DNA of 64,000 bases from Nocardia arizonensis (GCF_001310275.1 NZ_LGYZ01000131.1:1-64000); one strand, 5' to 3'; shown: positions 15,938 through 25,324, counted from the first letter of the stretch. The notes: generated by a model from the letters alone, not told the origin. Made by a program: numbers and translations.

Positions 15938-16933
15938 ATGCCGAAAACTTCCGCGCGCCTGCTCGCCCTGCTGTCGCTACTCCAGGCCCGCCGGGATTGG
16001 CCGGGCACGCTGCTGGCCGAACGACTCGACGTCAGCGTGCGCACGGTGCGCCGCGACGTGGATCGGCTGCGCGAACTCGGCTATCCGATCGCCGCGGTGA
16101 AGGGGCCCGACGGCGGATACCGGCTCGACGCGGGCGCGGAACTGCCGCCGCTGCTGTTCGACGACGAACAGGCCGTCGCGCTCGCGGTCGCGCTGCGCAT
16201 CGCCACCACCAGCGGCGCGGGTATCGAGGAGGCCGCGATGCGCGCGCTCAACACGATCCGGCAGGTCATGCCCGCGCGGCTGCGCAACCGCATCGACACG
16301 GTGCGGGTCACCCCGGTCGACCCGGCCGCGGGTGCGCGACCGCGCGTCGACAGCGGCGTCCTGCTGGCGATGGGGACCGCCGCCCACGCCCGCGAAGTCC
16401 TGCGCTTCGACTACGCCGCACCCGGGCGCGACCAGGCCGATCCGGCCCCGCCCCGGCGGGTGGAACCGCATCACCTGGTGACCTGGGCAGGCCGCTGGTA
16501 TCTGGTGGCCTGGGATCTGGACCGCGCCGACTGGCGCACCTTCCGCGCCGACCGCATCACCCCGCGCATTCCCACCGGCCCCCGTTTCGTTCCGCGTGAA
16601 CTCCCGGGCGGTGACGTCGCCGCCTTCATCGCCGACAAATTCCAGGGCGGGGGCCGGTGGCCGTGCCGCGGCGAGGTGATACTGCACCGCCCGGCCTCGG
16701 TCGTGTCCACCTACACTCGCGACGGGCTGGTGGAGGAATTGGGCCCGGATCGCTGTCGCCTCATCCTCGGCTCCTGGTCGTGGGCCGGTCTGGCTGCCAT
16801 GCTCTGCGGCTACGACGCCGACATCGAGGTTGTGGGACCGGAGGAACTACGCGCCGCCTTCGCACGGCTCGCGGACCGCTGTGCGACCGCCGCGGACCGG
16901 GGCGGAAACGTTACGCATGTCGGGGACCGCTGA
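15938..16933 (+). CDS. WYL-domain transcriptional regulator (YafY family)
   Basis: A 331-residue regulator. The N-terminal winged helix-turn-helix (about residues 5-60) reads RLLALLSLLQARRDWPGTLL and includes RTVRRDVDRLRELGYPI. The middle WYL domain carries WAGRWYLVAWDLDRADWRTFRADRI, in which the W-Y-L triad and the later Arg line the ligand pocket. A WCX C-terminal extension follows. ATG 15938 begins the family-typical PKTSARLLALL; the frame is open further upstream, but that would cross the divergent operator. It probably autoregulates and controls the DinB-like gene. Confidence 0.9.
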   Translation: MPKTSARLLALLSLLQARRDWPGTLLAERLDVSVRTVRRDVDRLRELGYPIAAVKGPDGGYRLDAGAELPPLLFDDEQAVALAVALRIATTSGAGIEEAAMRALNTIRQVMPARLRNRIDTVRVTPVDPAAGARPRVDSGVLLAMGTAAHAREVLRFDYAAPGRDQADPAPPRRVEPHHLVTWAGRWYLVAWDLDRADWRTFRADRITPRIPTGPRFVPRELPGGDVAAFIADKFQGGGRWPCRGEVILHRPASVVSTYTRDGLVEELGPDRCRLILGSWSWAGLAAMLCGYDADIEVVGPEELRAAFARLADRCATAADRGGNVTHVGDR

Positions 16934-16939
16934 TACGGT
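16934..16939 (+). promoter_or_regulatory. -10 box for the DUF1877 gene
   Basis: TACGGT lies eight bases before the ATG at 16948, consistent with a near-leaderless transcript. Confidence 0.3.
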
Positions 16940-16947
16940 CCCCGGCT

Positions 16948-17406
16948 ATGGGAATGGTCATGGGCTTCACCGCCGTCACGGCGGAGGAGATGACGGCGGC
17001 GATCGCGGATACCGACACCGCACGGGAACTCGCGGGCGCGCACCAGCGCCCGGGTTTCGCATACCTGTATCTGGACAAGTCGTGGGACGGCATCCGGTAT
17101 CTCATGCGCGCCGCGGGCATGGGCATCGACCTGTTCGCGGACGGTGCGTCCCTGGGCGAGGACGGCACGCTGTCGGGATGGAGCGTCGAGGACATCGCCG
17201 AGGCCGCCGCGGTCGTGACGCCGATGCCGTTCGCGGACCTGCGCGGCTGGTACAACCCCAAACGCATGCTCGACGAGGACGTGTACCCGGAGATCTGGGA
17301 AAGCGATTGGGCCAAGGACTACGTCCTCAACTACTACCGTGACCTGCGAGAATTCTTCATGGATACCGCCGAGAAGAGGCGCGCGGCCCTCATGAGCTGG
17401 GGCTGA
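16948..17406 (+). CDS. DUF1877 (YfbM-like) protein
   Basis: A 152-residue soluble protein of unknown function. It shows the YfbM/DUF1877 pattern: MGFTAVTAEEM at the start, LDKSWDGIRYLM (about 48-59), and a C-terminal half with DEDVYPEIWESDW and YYRDLREFF. Three in-frame ATG codons (16948, 16954, 16960) compete for the start. The first is used here, though the third gives the conserved MGFTAV opening. It follows the WYL regulator by 14 bases and may share its transcript. Confidence 0.8.
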   Translation: MGMVMGFTAVTAEEMTAAIADTDTARELAGAHQRPGFAYLYLDKSWDGIRYLMRAAGMGIDLFADGASLGEDGTLSGWSVEDIAEAAAVVTPMPFADLRGWYNPKRMLDEDVYPEIWESDWAKDYVLNYYRDLREFFMDTAEKRRAALMSWG

Positions 17407-17423
17407 ACCGCCCCGAGACACGA

Positions 17424-17457
17424 CGAAGGCCCACCTTCCCCGGGAGGTGGGCCTTCG
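17424..17457. terminator. Bidirectional terminator between DUF1877 gene and clpC
   Basis: CGAAGGCCCACCT / AGGTGGGCCTTCG is a perfect 13-bp stem with an 8-base loop, placed between convergent stop codons. Confidence 0.85.
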
Positions 17458-17464
17458 CGGTGGA

Positions 17465-20020
17465 CTACTCGCCGGCGGCGGCCTCGGCCGGGCCTTCACC
17501 CGCGCCGGTCAGCACGACCTCGGGCGTCTCCTCGGCGGCGGCCTTGGTCAGCTTCGTCTTACCGGTGAAGGTGAACTTGGCGTCCTCACTGGAGCCTTCG
17601 CCGTCCCAGCCCTCGACATCGACATAGACGGTCTGTCCGGGACCGATCTCGCCGAAGAGGATCTTCTCCGAGAGCTGATCCTCGATCTCACGCTGGATCG
17701 TGCGACGCAGCGGCCGAGCACCGAGCACCGGATCGAATCCGCGCTTGGCCAGCAGCGCCTTGCCGCGATCGGACAGCTCCAGCGCCATGTCCTTGTTCTT
17801 CAACTGCTTCTCGACACGTCCGATCATCAGATCCACCATCTGGACGATCTGCTCGGTGGTGAGCTGGTGGAAGACGATGACGTCATCGATGCGGTTGAGG
17901 AACTCGGGCCGGAAGTGCTTCTTCAGCTCGTCGTTGACCTTGAGCTTCATCCGCTCGTAGTTCGAGCCCTCGCTATTGGACTGCGAGAAGCCGAGTCCGA
18001 CGGCCTTCGAGATATCCGAGGTGCCGAGGTTCGAGGTGAAGATCAGCACGGTGTTCTTGAAGTCCACGGTGCGGCCCTGGCCGTCGGTGAGGCGGCCGTC
18101 CTCGAGCACCTGCAACAGGGTGTTGTAGATCTCCTGGTGCGCCTTCTCGATCTCGTCGAACAGCACGACCGAGAACGGCTTGCGCCGCACCTTCTCGGTG
18201 AGCTGGCCGCCCTCCTCGTAGCCGACATAGCCGGGAGGCGCGCCGAACAGGCGGGAGGCGGTGAAGCGGTCGTGGAACTCGCCCATGTCGATCTGGATGA
18301 GCGCGTCGTCGTCGCCGAAGAGGAAGTTCGCCAGCGCCTTGGACAGCTCGGTCTTACCGACACCGGACGGACCGGCGAAGATGAACGAGCCGGACGGACG
18401 CTTCGGGTCCTTCAGACCGGCGCGGGTGCGGCGGATCGCCTTCGAAACGGCCTTGACGGCGTCCTCCTGGCCGATGATCCGCTTGTGCAGCTCGTCCTCC
18501 ATGCGGAGCAGACGGGTGGTCTCCTCCTCGGTGAGCTTGAACACCGGAATACCGGTCCAGTTGGCCAGCACCTCCGCGATCTGCTCGTCGTCGACCTCGG
18601 CCACGACGTCCAGGTCACCCGAACGCCACTGCTTCTCGCGCTCGGCCCGCTTGGCGACGAGCTGCTTCTCCTTGTCGCGCAGCCGCGCGGCCTTCTCGAA
18701 GTCCTGCGCGTCGATCGCGGATTCCTTCTCCCGGCGCGCGTCGGCGATCTTGTCGTCGAATTCGCGCAGGTCCGGCGGAGCGGTCATGCGACGGATGCGC
18801 ATGCGAGCGCCCGCCTCGTCGATGAGGTCGATCGCCTTGTCCGGCAGGAACCGGTCGTTGATGTAGCGGTCGGCCAGGGTGGCGGCGGCGACCAGCGCGC
18901 CATCGGTGATGGAGACCCGGTGGTGTGCCTCGTAGCGGTCGCGCAGACCCTTGAGGATGTTGATGGTGTGCTCGACGGTCGGCTCGCCCACCTGCACCGG
19001 CTGGAAGCGGCGCTCGAGAGCGGCGTCCTTCTCGATGTATTTGCGGTATTCGTCGAGGGTGGTGGCGCCGATGGTCTGGAGCTCGCCGCGCGCCAGCTTC
19101 GGCTTCAGGATGGAGGCCGCGTCGATAGCGCCCTCGGCCGCGCCCGCACCGACCAGCGTGTGCAGCTCGTCGATGAACAGGATGATGTCGCCGCGGGTGT
19201 TGATCTCCTTGAGCACCTTCTTCAGGCGTTCCTCGAAGTCACCGCGGTAGCGGCTGCCCGCGACCAGCGAACCGAGGTCGAGGGTGTAGAGCTGCTTGTC
19301 CTTGAGGGTCTCGGGGACCTCGCCGTTGACGATGGCCTGGGCCAGACCCTCGACCACCGCGGTCTTGCCGACGCCGGGCTCGCCGATCAGCACCGGGTTG
19401 TTCTTGGTGCGGCGGCTGAGGACCTGCATGACGCGCTCGATCTCCTTCGAGCGGCCGATGACCGGGTCCAGCTTGCCCTCGAGCGCGGCCTGGGTGAGGT
19501 TGCGGCCGAACTGGTCGAGCACCAGCGAGGTGGACGGGGTGCCCGCCTCACCGCGCGATCCCGACTCCACGGGCTCCTTGCCCTGGTATCCGGACAGCAG
19601 CTGGATCACCTGCTGACGCACCCGGTTGAGGTCGGCGCCCAGTTTGACCAGCACCTGGGCCGCGACGCCCTCACCCTCGCGGATCAGACCGAGCAGGATG
19701 TGCTCGGTGCCGATGTAGTTGTGGCCGAGTTGCAGCGCCTCGCGCAGGCTCAGCTCAAGCACCTTCTTGGCGCGCGGGGTGAAGGGGATATGTCCTGACG
19801 GGGCCTGCTGCCCCTGGCCGATGATCTCCTCGACCTGGCTGCGCACACCCTCCAGCGAAATACCGAGGGATTCCAGCGACTTGGCCGCGACACCCTCGCC
19901 CTCGTGGATCAACCCAAGCAGGATGTGCTCGGTGCCGATGTAGTTGTGGTTGAGCATCCGGGCCTCTTCTTGGGCCAGGACAACGACACGCCTCGCGCGG
20001 TCGGTGAACCTCTCGAACAT
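17465..20020 (-). CDS. clpC: AAA+ unfoldase ClpC
   Basis: An 851-residue ATPase that unfolds proteins and feeds them to the ClpP1P2 protease. The domain order is complete. A double Clp-N repeat lies at 1-145, where GTEHILLGLI occurs twice. AAA-1 has Walker A GEPGVGKT at 213-220. A middle domain with a UVR motif lies near 424-459 and AAA-2 has GPSGVGKT at 550-557. The C-terminal ClpB-D2-small domain contains the LGFSQS loop. The ATG at 20020 (MFERFTDRARR) is the universal ClpC start and has a GAGGGAG box; 23 upstream codons in frame are not conserved. It is probably essential. A possible SigH/SigR-type promoter lies upstream. Confidence 0.98.
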   Translation of the reverse strand: MFERFTDRARRVVVLAQEEARMLNHNYIGTEHILLGLIHEGEGVAAKSLESLGISLEGVRSQVEEIIGQGQQAPSGHIPFTPRAKKVLELSLREALQLGHNYIGTEHILLGLIREGEGVAAQVLVKLGADLNRVRQQVIQLLSGYQGKEPVESGSRGEAGTPSTSLVLDQFGRNLTQAALEGKLDPVIGRSKEIERVMQVLSRRTKNNPVLIGEPGVGKTAVVEGLAQAIVNGEVPETLKDKQLYTLDLGSLVAGSRYRGDFEERLKKVLKEINTRGDIILFIDELHTLVGAGAAEGAIDAASILKPKLARGELQTIGATTLDEYRKYIEKDAALERRFQPVQVGEPTVEHTINILKGLRDRYEAHHRVSITDGALVAAATLADRYINDRFLPDKAIDLIDEAGARMRIRRMTAPPDLREFDDKIADARREKESAIDAQDFEKAARLRDKEKQLVAKRAEREKQWRSGDLDVVAEVDDEQIAEVLANWTGIPVFKLTEEETTRLLRMEDELHKRIIGQEDAVKAVSKAIRRTRAGLKDPKRPSGSFIFAGPSGVGKTELSKALANFLFGDDDALIQIDMGEFHDRFTASRLFGAPPGYVGYEEGGQLTEKVRRKPFSVVLFDEIEKAHQEIYNTLLQVLEDGRLTDGQGRTVDFKNTVLIFTSNLGTSDISKAVGLGFSQSNSEGSNYERMKLKVNDELKKHFRPEFLNRIDDVIVFHQLTTEQIVQMVDLMIGRVEKQLKNKDMALELSDRGKALLAKRGFDPVLGARPLRRTIQREIEDQLSEKILFGEIGPGQTVYVDVEGWDGEGSSEDAKFTFTGKTKLTKAAAEETPEVVLTGAGEGPAEAAAGE

Positions 20021-20395
20021 CGCTCCCTCACTCTCCTGCTCAAGCCTTCTGGCGTCCGACGCTTCAGTGCTGTGTCCAACCTGGTCCAACCTGTGGTCGT
20101 CAGCCTGCCATGAAGCCCGGGGGTTGCGGCCCCCGCCTCTACTCTAGTTGGCGGGGGTTCGGGCCGCCTCCAGTCCACCCTATTGGTGAGCGGCGACAGC
20201 ACGGTCATTCACTCATAACGTGACCATCGCGGGTTTCGTTTCCGCGGAGGTTTTGCCTACAGCGAACACCGCGTCGCCGCCCCATATCGACCTGTACCCC
20301 ATCATCGCGGACAAACACCGCGGTCGCCACGCGGTATCGCCGACGTCAGGACCGGTGCGGCCGAATTTCGCCGAATGTGGGATATTTCTCCGTCC
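20021..20395. other. clpC upstream region without a gene
   Basis: No coding sequence is supported here; the open frames overlap the downstream membrane protein in wrong frames. Near the clpC start there is a GC-rich hairpin (CGGGGG...CCCCCG at about 20118-20135) in the predicted 5' leader. Further up is a candidate ECF-type promoter, listed separately. Confidence 0.4.
20217..20243 (-). promoter_or_regulatory. Candidate SigH/SigR-type promoter of clpC
   Basis: On the minus strand GGAAA (20243-20239) and GTT (20219-20217) are 19 bases apart. This is close to the GGAAT-N18-GTT consensus of the thiol-stress ECF sigma factors SigR/SigH, whose regulons include clp genes in related bacteria. The spacing is one base long, so the call is tentative. 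Confidence 0.3.
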
Positions 20396-21037
20396 TCACC
20401 CGCGCCCGCCGGCGGGGGCATGCGGTCCGGCCGCCCGATCGGCCACCGCGAACGGTGGTCGATTCGCCGCGACGAACCCGCCGTCGACCGACTGCGACCG
20501 GCCTACCGCACCTGCCACGGCCGCGGCGGCGCCACCTCGACCGTGCTGTACGCCCGTCGCGAACAGTGCGCCGCAGAGCACGACGAAGGCCAGGGTGTGC
20601 AGGACCGCCCGGACGATGTTCCAACGGACCCAAGCGGATTCGTAATCGGCCCGGACCGCCGCCGGGTCGATCATGCCCGCCGGATCGCCCGCGGCCGCGA
20701 GTTGATCGTTCAACGGTACGTTCAGCGCGACCGTGACACCGAAGGCGATCACGTTGAGCGCCGATCCGATCCCGATCCACACCAGGATGCCGCGGTGGTC
20801 GTGGCCCGTATGCAGCGCCGCCGCCGCGATGGAGAAGACGACGGCGCCGATGAATCCGATCATGAACCACGGATTGACGATGACCACGTTGACCTTCTGC
20901 ATGACCTCGATCAGGACGCGGTCGTCGGTGCGCGCGAGCGCGGGCATGACCGAGATCGCGTAGGCGTAGAAGACCCCCGCGACCAGACCGGTCGCCAGGG
21001 TGGCCGCGACGAGTGCGGTGATACGGAGCGCGAGCAT
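20396..21037 (-). CDS. DUF1772 (anthrone oxygenase-like) membrane protein
   Basis: A 213-residue membrane protein with four helices: about residues 5-25, 50-75, 82-105 and 145-170. It matches the DUF1772 pattern, with GVFYAYAISVMPALAR early, NPWFMIGFIGAV in the second helix, and VRWNIVRAVLHTLAF in the fourth. The last 45 residues are Gly/Ala/Pro-rich and probably disordered, which is longer than usual. ATG 21037 has a perfect AGGAGA box; the frame continues upstream without one. The family includes fungal anthrone oxygenase homologues, but the bacterial function is unknown. Confidence 0.8.
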   Translation of the reverse strand: MLALRITALVAATLATGLVAGVFYAYAISVMPALARTDDRVLIEVMQKVNVVIVNPWFMIGFIGAVVFSIAAAALHTGHDHRGILVWIGIGSALNVIAFGVTVALNVPLNDQLAAAGDPAGMIDPAAVRADYESAWVRWNIVRAVLHTLAFVVLCGALFATGVQHGRGGAAAAVAGAVGRSQSVDGGFVAANRPPFAVADRAAGPHAPAGGRG

Positions 21038-21179
21038 ATCTTTCTCCTGCCTCGGATAACCCGGTCCGCATTTCCGGTCCGGCTCGATGATTCGAGTCAA
21101 CCGGTTTCCGCACCCGGGCCACATAGCCGAGACGCTCACCTACTTGAGGCATCGTCCTCGCGGCATCGTCCGCACTGCC

Positions 21180-21803
21180 TCACAGGTCGCGGTCGGAGAT
21201 GATGCCGCTCTGCATGGCCAGAAAGGCCAACCGCACCCGCTTCTGATTCTGGGGCAGACTCTCGACCCCGAACTTGGCGAACAACGCGCGAAGATGGGTC
21301 TTGATCGCGTCGACGCTGAGGAACAATTCCTCCGCGATCTGCTGATTGGACGCGGGTGTCGCGAATCCGGCACCGTTCTTGTACGGCCTGCACAGCGCGA
21401 TCAGGACCGAACGCTGGGTTTCGGTGAGCGAACGCATGGTGGGAATCGACCCGGTCGCCGCGCGGGTGACGTCCTCGGCTGCGCCGCCGAAATCGTGAAA
21501 TGAGACCAGGGAGGTGCCGACACGGATCGCGTCGCCCGCCATGAGCCGGTGCCGACCGACCAGTCGCTCACCGTTGACGAAGGTGCCGTTGCGGGACAGC
21601 CCGTCGTCGACGATGGTCCAGTGCGCGCCGAGGTATTCCACCGCGGCGTGCAGGCGGGAGACCTCGGCATCCCAGCCGAGGGTCAGATCGGCCTGGGGGG
21701 AACGGCCGATGGTGATGCGCTGCCGCTCGGGGGTGAGCATGAACTCCTGCTGCCGTCCCGTGTCATCGGTGAAGCGCAGGAATGATCCGACGAATCCGGT
21801 CAC
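21180..21803 (-). CDS. FHA-domain protein with C-terminal helix-turn-helix
   Basis: A 207-residue cytoplasmic protein. The FHA phosphothreonine-binding domain spans about residues 25-105, with the conserved GRS, SRLHA and RNGTFVNG motifs intact. The C-terminal part (about 125-200) is a winged helix or LuxR-like helix-turn-helix (LTETQRSVLIALCRPY, then NQQIAEELFLSVDAIKTHLR). It may translate Ser/Thr-kinase signals into DNA binding (inference). Start is GTG 21803. It lies downstream of lsr2 on the same strand with a 201-base gap. Confidence 0.85.
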   Translation of the reverse strand: MTGFVGSFLRFTDDTGRQQEFMLTPERQRITIGRSPQADLTLGWDAEVSRLHAAVEYLGAHWTIVDDGLSRNGTFVNGERLVGRHRLMAGDAIRVGTSLVSFHDFGGAAEDVTRAATGSIPTMRSLTETQRSVLIALCRPYKNGAGFATPASNQQIAEELFLSVDAIKTHLRALFAKFGVESLPQNQKRVRLAFLAMQSGIISDRDL

Positions 21804-22004
21804 TGTGCCGATACCTCATCTCTCCATACCGCCAGTGACGTCGTATCCACGGGTCCATGGTGCCGCCTTCCGCCACCAACCGCCAACCGCCGACGCTGAC
21901 CACCCAACCGCACCACAGACGCCCGGTCATGTCGGTGACCTATCACAAACACGACCGCCGTCCGGGCGTCGCACGATTCGCCCGAACGGCGGCCCGAATA
22001 AGTG

Positions 22005-22364
22005 TCAGCCCTTCGCGGCCTTGTTGTAAGCGTCGGTGATGTCGGCGGAGATACGGCCACGAGCGGAAACCTTGTGCCCATTCCGGCGCGCCCACTCACG
22101 AATTGCCGCGCTTTGTTCCCGATCGATGGAAACCCGGCTCTTCGGGCTCGCCGCGGCGCCTGCCGCGGCCTTGACGCGACGACGGCCGCTGACCCGCCGC
22201 GCGCTCGAAACCCACTGTTCCAACTCGTCACGCAGCTTCGACGCATTAGCCGTCGACAGATCGATCTCGTACGAAACACCATCGATCGCGAACTCGATGG
22301 TCTCGTCCGCGATGGACTCACCGTCGACATCGTCGATCAGGCTAACGGTGACCTTCTTTGCCAT
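22005..22364 (-). CDS. lsr2: Nucleoid-associated protein Lsr2
   Basis: A 119-residue xenogeneic silencer that bridges AT-rich DNA, the actinobacterial counterpart of H-NS. The N-terminal oligomerisation domain is MAKKVTVSLIDDVDGE through about residue 60. A basic linker (RRVSGRRRVKAAAGAAASPK) joins it to the C-terminal DNA-binding domain. That domain has IREWARRNGHKVSARGRI, whose RGR motif inserts in the minor groove. ATG 22364 gives the family-typical MAKKV start. A few upstream codons in frame lie in the AT-rich leader and are not used. It follows lysS, as in mycobacteria. Confidence 0.97.
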   Translation of the reverse strand: MAKKVTVSLIDDVDGESIADETIEFAIDGVSYEIDLSTANASKLRDELEQWVSSARRVSGRRRVKAAAGAAASPKSRVSIDREQSAAIREWARRNGHKVSARGRISADITDAYNKAAKG

Positions 22365-22398
22365 GAGATGAACGTCCTCTCGAAATCGTGCGACCCGC

Positions 22399-22404
22399 AT
22401 ACTA
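22399..22404 (-). promoter_or_regulatory. Candidate -10 box of lsr2
   Basis: On the minus strand TAGTAT lies 34 bases before the lsr2 ATG, in an AT-rich 115-base gap. A GAGAGGA box follows close to the start. No convincing -35 box is seen. Confidence 0.4.
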
Positions 22405-22479
22405 GGCCGATTACCCGAGGCAAGAATACCTCGAATTCGAAAAATTCCAAGACGGGACTTCTGCTATGCAATCCAGCAC

Positions 22480-23997
22480 TCAGCGAGTGACCGGACGCAC
22501 AATTGGGAACAGTATCGTTTCCCGGATTCCCAATCCCGTCAGTGCCATCAACAACCGGTCGATTCCCATACCGGTTCCGGTAGTCGGCGGCATGCCGTGC
22601 TCCATCGCGGCGAGGAAGTCCTCGTCGAGCACCATAGCCTCGTCGTCACCGGCCGCGGCGAGCCGCGCCTGATCGACGAACCGCGCGCGCTGGATCACCG
22701 GATCGACCAACTCCGAATAGCCCGTTGCCAACTCGAAGCCACGAACGTAGAGATCCCACTTCTCGGTAACTCCGCGCTTGCTGCGATGCTGTCTGGTGAG
22801 CGGAGAAGTCTCCACCGGGAAGTCCCGAACGAAAGTCGGAGCATACAACTTGTCTGCGTACTGATGCTCCCAGAGTTCCTCGACCAGTTTGCCGTGGCCA
22901 TAGCCCTTGCCTTCGGGAATTTCGAGTCCTACCCGATCGGCGAGTGCGCGCAATTCCGCGACCGTCGTTTCCGTAGTGACTTCGACACCCAGCGCGTCGG
23001 ACAGCGACGGGTACATCTCGACCGTCGTCCACTCGCCGCGAAGATCGTATTCGGTGCCGTCGGCGAGGGTCACCACCTGGGTGCCGAACGCCTCCTGCGC
23101 GACTTCCTGCACCAATTCCCGGGTCATCCGCGCCGAGTCGTCATAGGTGCCGTACGCCTCGTAGGTTTCCAGCATCGCGAACTCCGGTGAATGCGTCGAG
23201 TCGGCGCCTTCGTTACGGAAGTTGCGGTTGATCTCGAAGACCTTCTCCAGGCCGCCGACCACGCAGCGCTTGAGGAACAACTCCGGCGCGATACGCAGGT
23301 AGAGGTCCATGTCCAGTGCATTGGAATGGGTGACGAACGGCCTGGCCGCGGCGCCGCCGGGCAGGGTCTGCAACATCGGGGTCTCGACCTCGAGGAAGCC
23401 GCGCCGCTCCAGCGCCGCCCGCATGGCGCGCACCACCGCGACCCTGCTGCGGGCCATCGCCCTGGCCTCGGGACGCACGACCAGATCCACGTAGCGCTGG
23501 CGGACCCGCGATTCCTCGTTCATCTCCTTGTGCGCCACCGGCAGCGGCCGCAGCGCCTTGGCCGACATGGACCAGGAATCGGCCATGACGCTCAATTCAC
23601 CGCTACGCGAGGCGATGACCTCGCCGTGTACGAACACGAAGTCACCGAGGTCGACATCGGCCTTCCAGGCCGCGAGCGCGTCCGCGCCGACGCCGTTGAG
23701 GCTGATCATCGCCTGGAGTTTGGTTCCGTCGCCTTCCTGGAGAGTCGCGAAACACAACTTGCCGGTATTACGCAGGAATATCACGCGCCCCGCGACGCCG
23801 ACCACCTCGCCGGTGTTGGTATCAGCGGGCAGATCGGGATGGGCGGTCCGAATTTCGGCGAGAGTATGGGTGCGCGGCACGAGGACCGGATATGGCTCGA
23901 CACCGGATTCCAGCAGCCGTTCGCGCTTGTCACGACGAATGCGCATCTGCTCCGGTACGTCGTCACCGGGAGACGACGGGTTCCGCGGGGTACTCAC
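22480..23997 (-). CDS. lysS: Lysyl-tRNA synthetase (class II)
   Basis: A 505-residue class II synthetase charging tRNA-Lys. An N-terminal OB-fold anticodon-binding domain lies at about 60-165 (VAGRVIFLRNTGKLCFATLQ). The catalytic domain follows, with motif 2 around FRNEGADSTHSPEF and motif 3 GTGMGIDRLLM at the C-terminus. Length is normal. Start is GTG 23997, giving MSTPRNPSSPGDD, a variable N-terminal tail. It lies upstream of lsr2 on the same strand. Confidence 0.97.
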   Translation of the reverse strand: MSTPRNPSSPGDDVPEQMRIRRDKRERLLESGVEPYPVLVPRTHTLAEIRTAHPDLPADTNTGEVVGVAGRVIFLRNTGKLCFATLQEGDGTKLQAMISLNGVGADALAAWKADVDLGDFVFVHGEVIASRSGELSVMADSWSMSAKALRPLPVAHKEMNEESRVRQRYVDLVVRPEARAMARSRVAVVRAMRAALERRGFLEVETPMLQTLPGGAAARPFVTHSNALDMDLYLRIAPELFLKRCVVGGLEKVFEINRNFRNEGADSTHSPEFAMLETYEAYGTYDDSARMTRELVQEVAQEAFGTQVVTLADGTEYDLRGEWTTVEMYPSLSDALGVEVTTETTVAELRALADRVGLEIPEGKGYGHGKLVEELWEHQYADKLYAPTFVRDFPVETSPLTRQHRSKRGVTEKWDLYVRGFELATGYSELVDPVIQRARFVDQARLAAAGDDEAMVLDEDFLAAMEHGMPPTTGTGMGIDRLLMALTGLGIRETILFPIVRPVTR

Positions 23998-24268
23998 GGC
24001 CGCACCGCACTCGTGTTCGGCGGGGTCGCGAGCAATGCTGCCGCGTCCATGGATCGCTCGCTACGCTCACTCACAACCAACTACCCTAGCGGGCACCGGA
24101 AATCGTATTGCGCGCCGCCCGCACTGTGCTGGTCGATAGCCGATCCGGATCGGCTCGGCGGGCGAGTACGGGTGCGAAACAACCCGCGCCGAACGGTCCG
24201 AATAACCCGACGCGCCACGAAATCTATTGTGTCCCCTTCGCCTTCGACGCCCCGGGCGACCGGTTCGA

Positions 24269-24700
24269 TTAGAGGGCGGCGAGTGCGGCGACCTCGCGGG
24301 TGAAGTGTGCCGCGCGGATTCCGACGGTCAGCAGTCCGGCCGCCTTCAAAGCCTGATATCCGCCCACCAGATCCGTCGCCCGGTGCAATCCGAGTTCCTG
24401 GAGCGAGGCCGCGGCGAGACTGGAGGTATAGCCCTCCGAGCACAGGATGATCCATTCGACATCGTGATCGGTGGCGCAGGCCAATCGCGCCGAACTGGTC
24501 GGATCGAGCCGCCATTCCAGCACATTGCGTTCGATCACCAGGGCGCCGGGCAGGGTGCCCTCGCGATCACGCTGGGCCTGCGGCCGGATGTCGACCAGAA
24601 TCGCGCCGCGGGCCAGCGCGCGCGGCACATCGAAGGCATAGACGCGATTCAGTCGGGCGCGCGCGTTGTCGAGCATCTGATCGATGGTCAGGCGGCTCAT
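24269..24700 (-). CDS. Rhodanese-domain sulfurtransferase
   Basis: A 143-residue single-domain rhodanese. The family signature DIRP is at 37-40. The active-site loop CSEGYTS starts with Cys87, which would carry a persulfide. It overlaps the cysteine dioxygenase gene by four bases, so the pair is translationally coupled. Such a partner may handle sulfur released from cysteine oxidation, for example sulfite to thiosulfate (inference). Confidence 0.88.
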   Translation of the reverse strand: MSRLTIDQMLDNARARLNRVYAFDVPRALARGAILVDIRPQAQRDREGTLPGALVIERNVLEWRLDPTSSARLACATDHDVEWIILCSEGYTSSLAAASLQELGLHRATDLVGGYQALKAAGLLTVGIRAAHFTREVAALAAL

Positions 24701-25296
24701 TGCATATCACCTTCGGGCTGATCGGTGAGAACGGTTCGGGTGCGTCGCAAGGTGCCGTGCCCGGTCACCTCGTAGTAGGACATGGCCGTCAGAGGCGGTG
24801 AATAGGCGTGCACGCTCAGCGTCGGATCGAGCGGACCCGCGGATTCGGTGACGGCGGGCGCGCGCATCACGTCGTGCACCCAGCCGATCGGGAACGAAGC
24901 CTGATCGCCCGCGGTCAGGGCGCGGCCGCGCAATTCCGTGCCGGTCCAGCGGAATTCCGAGAGCGCGCCGCTGAGCACGGTGAGCGCGCCCAGCGAACCC
25001 GCGTGGTCGTGCAGTTCGGTGGACTTGTCCGGCGTCCAGCTGATGAGCCAGATATCGACCTCGTCATCGGTCAGCAGCCGGGTCGCCCAGCGTTGCTCGG
25101 TGGGCCAGATGCCCGCGGCGGGCAGCAGATGGTCGTAACGGCCCGCGAGCACGTCCTCGGCGCCCTCGTCGGTGAGTCGCAGCAGGTCGGCGGGCCGCAG
25201 GCGGGTCGGCAGAGCGGGCACGACGGCGCGGTCCAGCGGCGGGACGGCCGAAAGGGACCTACGCGCGGACGTGAGGGAAAGGACGGAAGAACGCAT
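24697..25296 (-). CDS. Cysteine dioxygenase (type I, bacterial)
   Basis: A 199-residue cupin enzyme that oxidises cysteine to cysteine sulfinate using non-heme iron. The iron ligands fit His96, His98 (ELHDHAGS) and His141 (GWVHDVM). The late HAYSPPL motif (163-169) is the family hallmark that places the substrate-binding Tyr. ATG 25296 has a GGAG box ten bases upstream. The 120 bases before the start hold a short Cys-codon leader peptide and mutually exclusive hairpins, so expression is probably tuned by cysteine supply. In mycobacteria this pair is not found between coaX and lysS, so it looks like an insertion. Confidence 0.88.
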   Translation of the reverse strand: MRSSVLSLTSARRSLSAVPPLDRAVVPALPTRLRPADLLRLTDEGAEDVLAGRYDHLLPAAGIWPTEQRWATRLLTDDEVDIWLISWTPDKSTELHDHAGSLGALTVLSGALSEFRWTGTELRGRALTAGDQASFPIGWVHDVMRAPAVTESAGPLDPTLSVHAYSPPLTAMSYYEVTGHGTLRRTRTVLTDQPEGDMQ

Positions 25297-25324
25297 GAGC
25301 GCATCTCCAGGTTCGTGTCGACGG

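Noticed and set aside
17447..19798. A 783-codon open frame on the plus strand opposite clpC
   Set aside because: It is the antisense shadow of clpC. Its Leu/Val/Asp/Glu-rich composition reflects the reverse complement of GC-biased codons, and clpC homology on the minus strand is complete.
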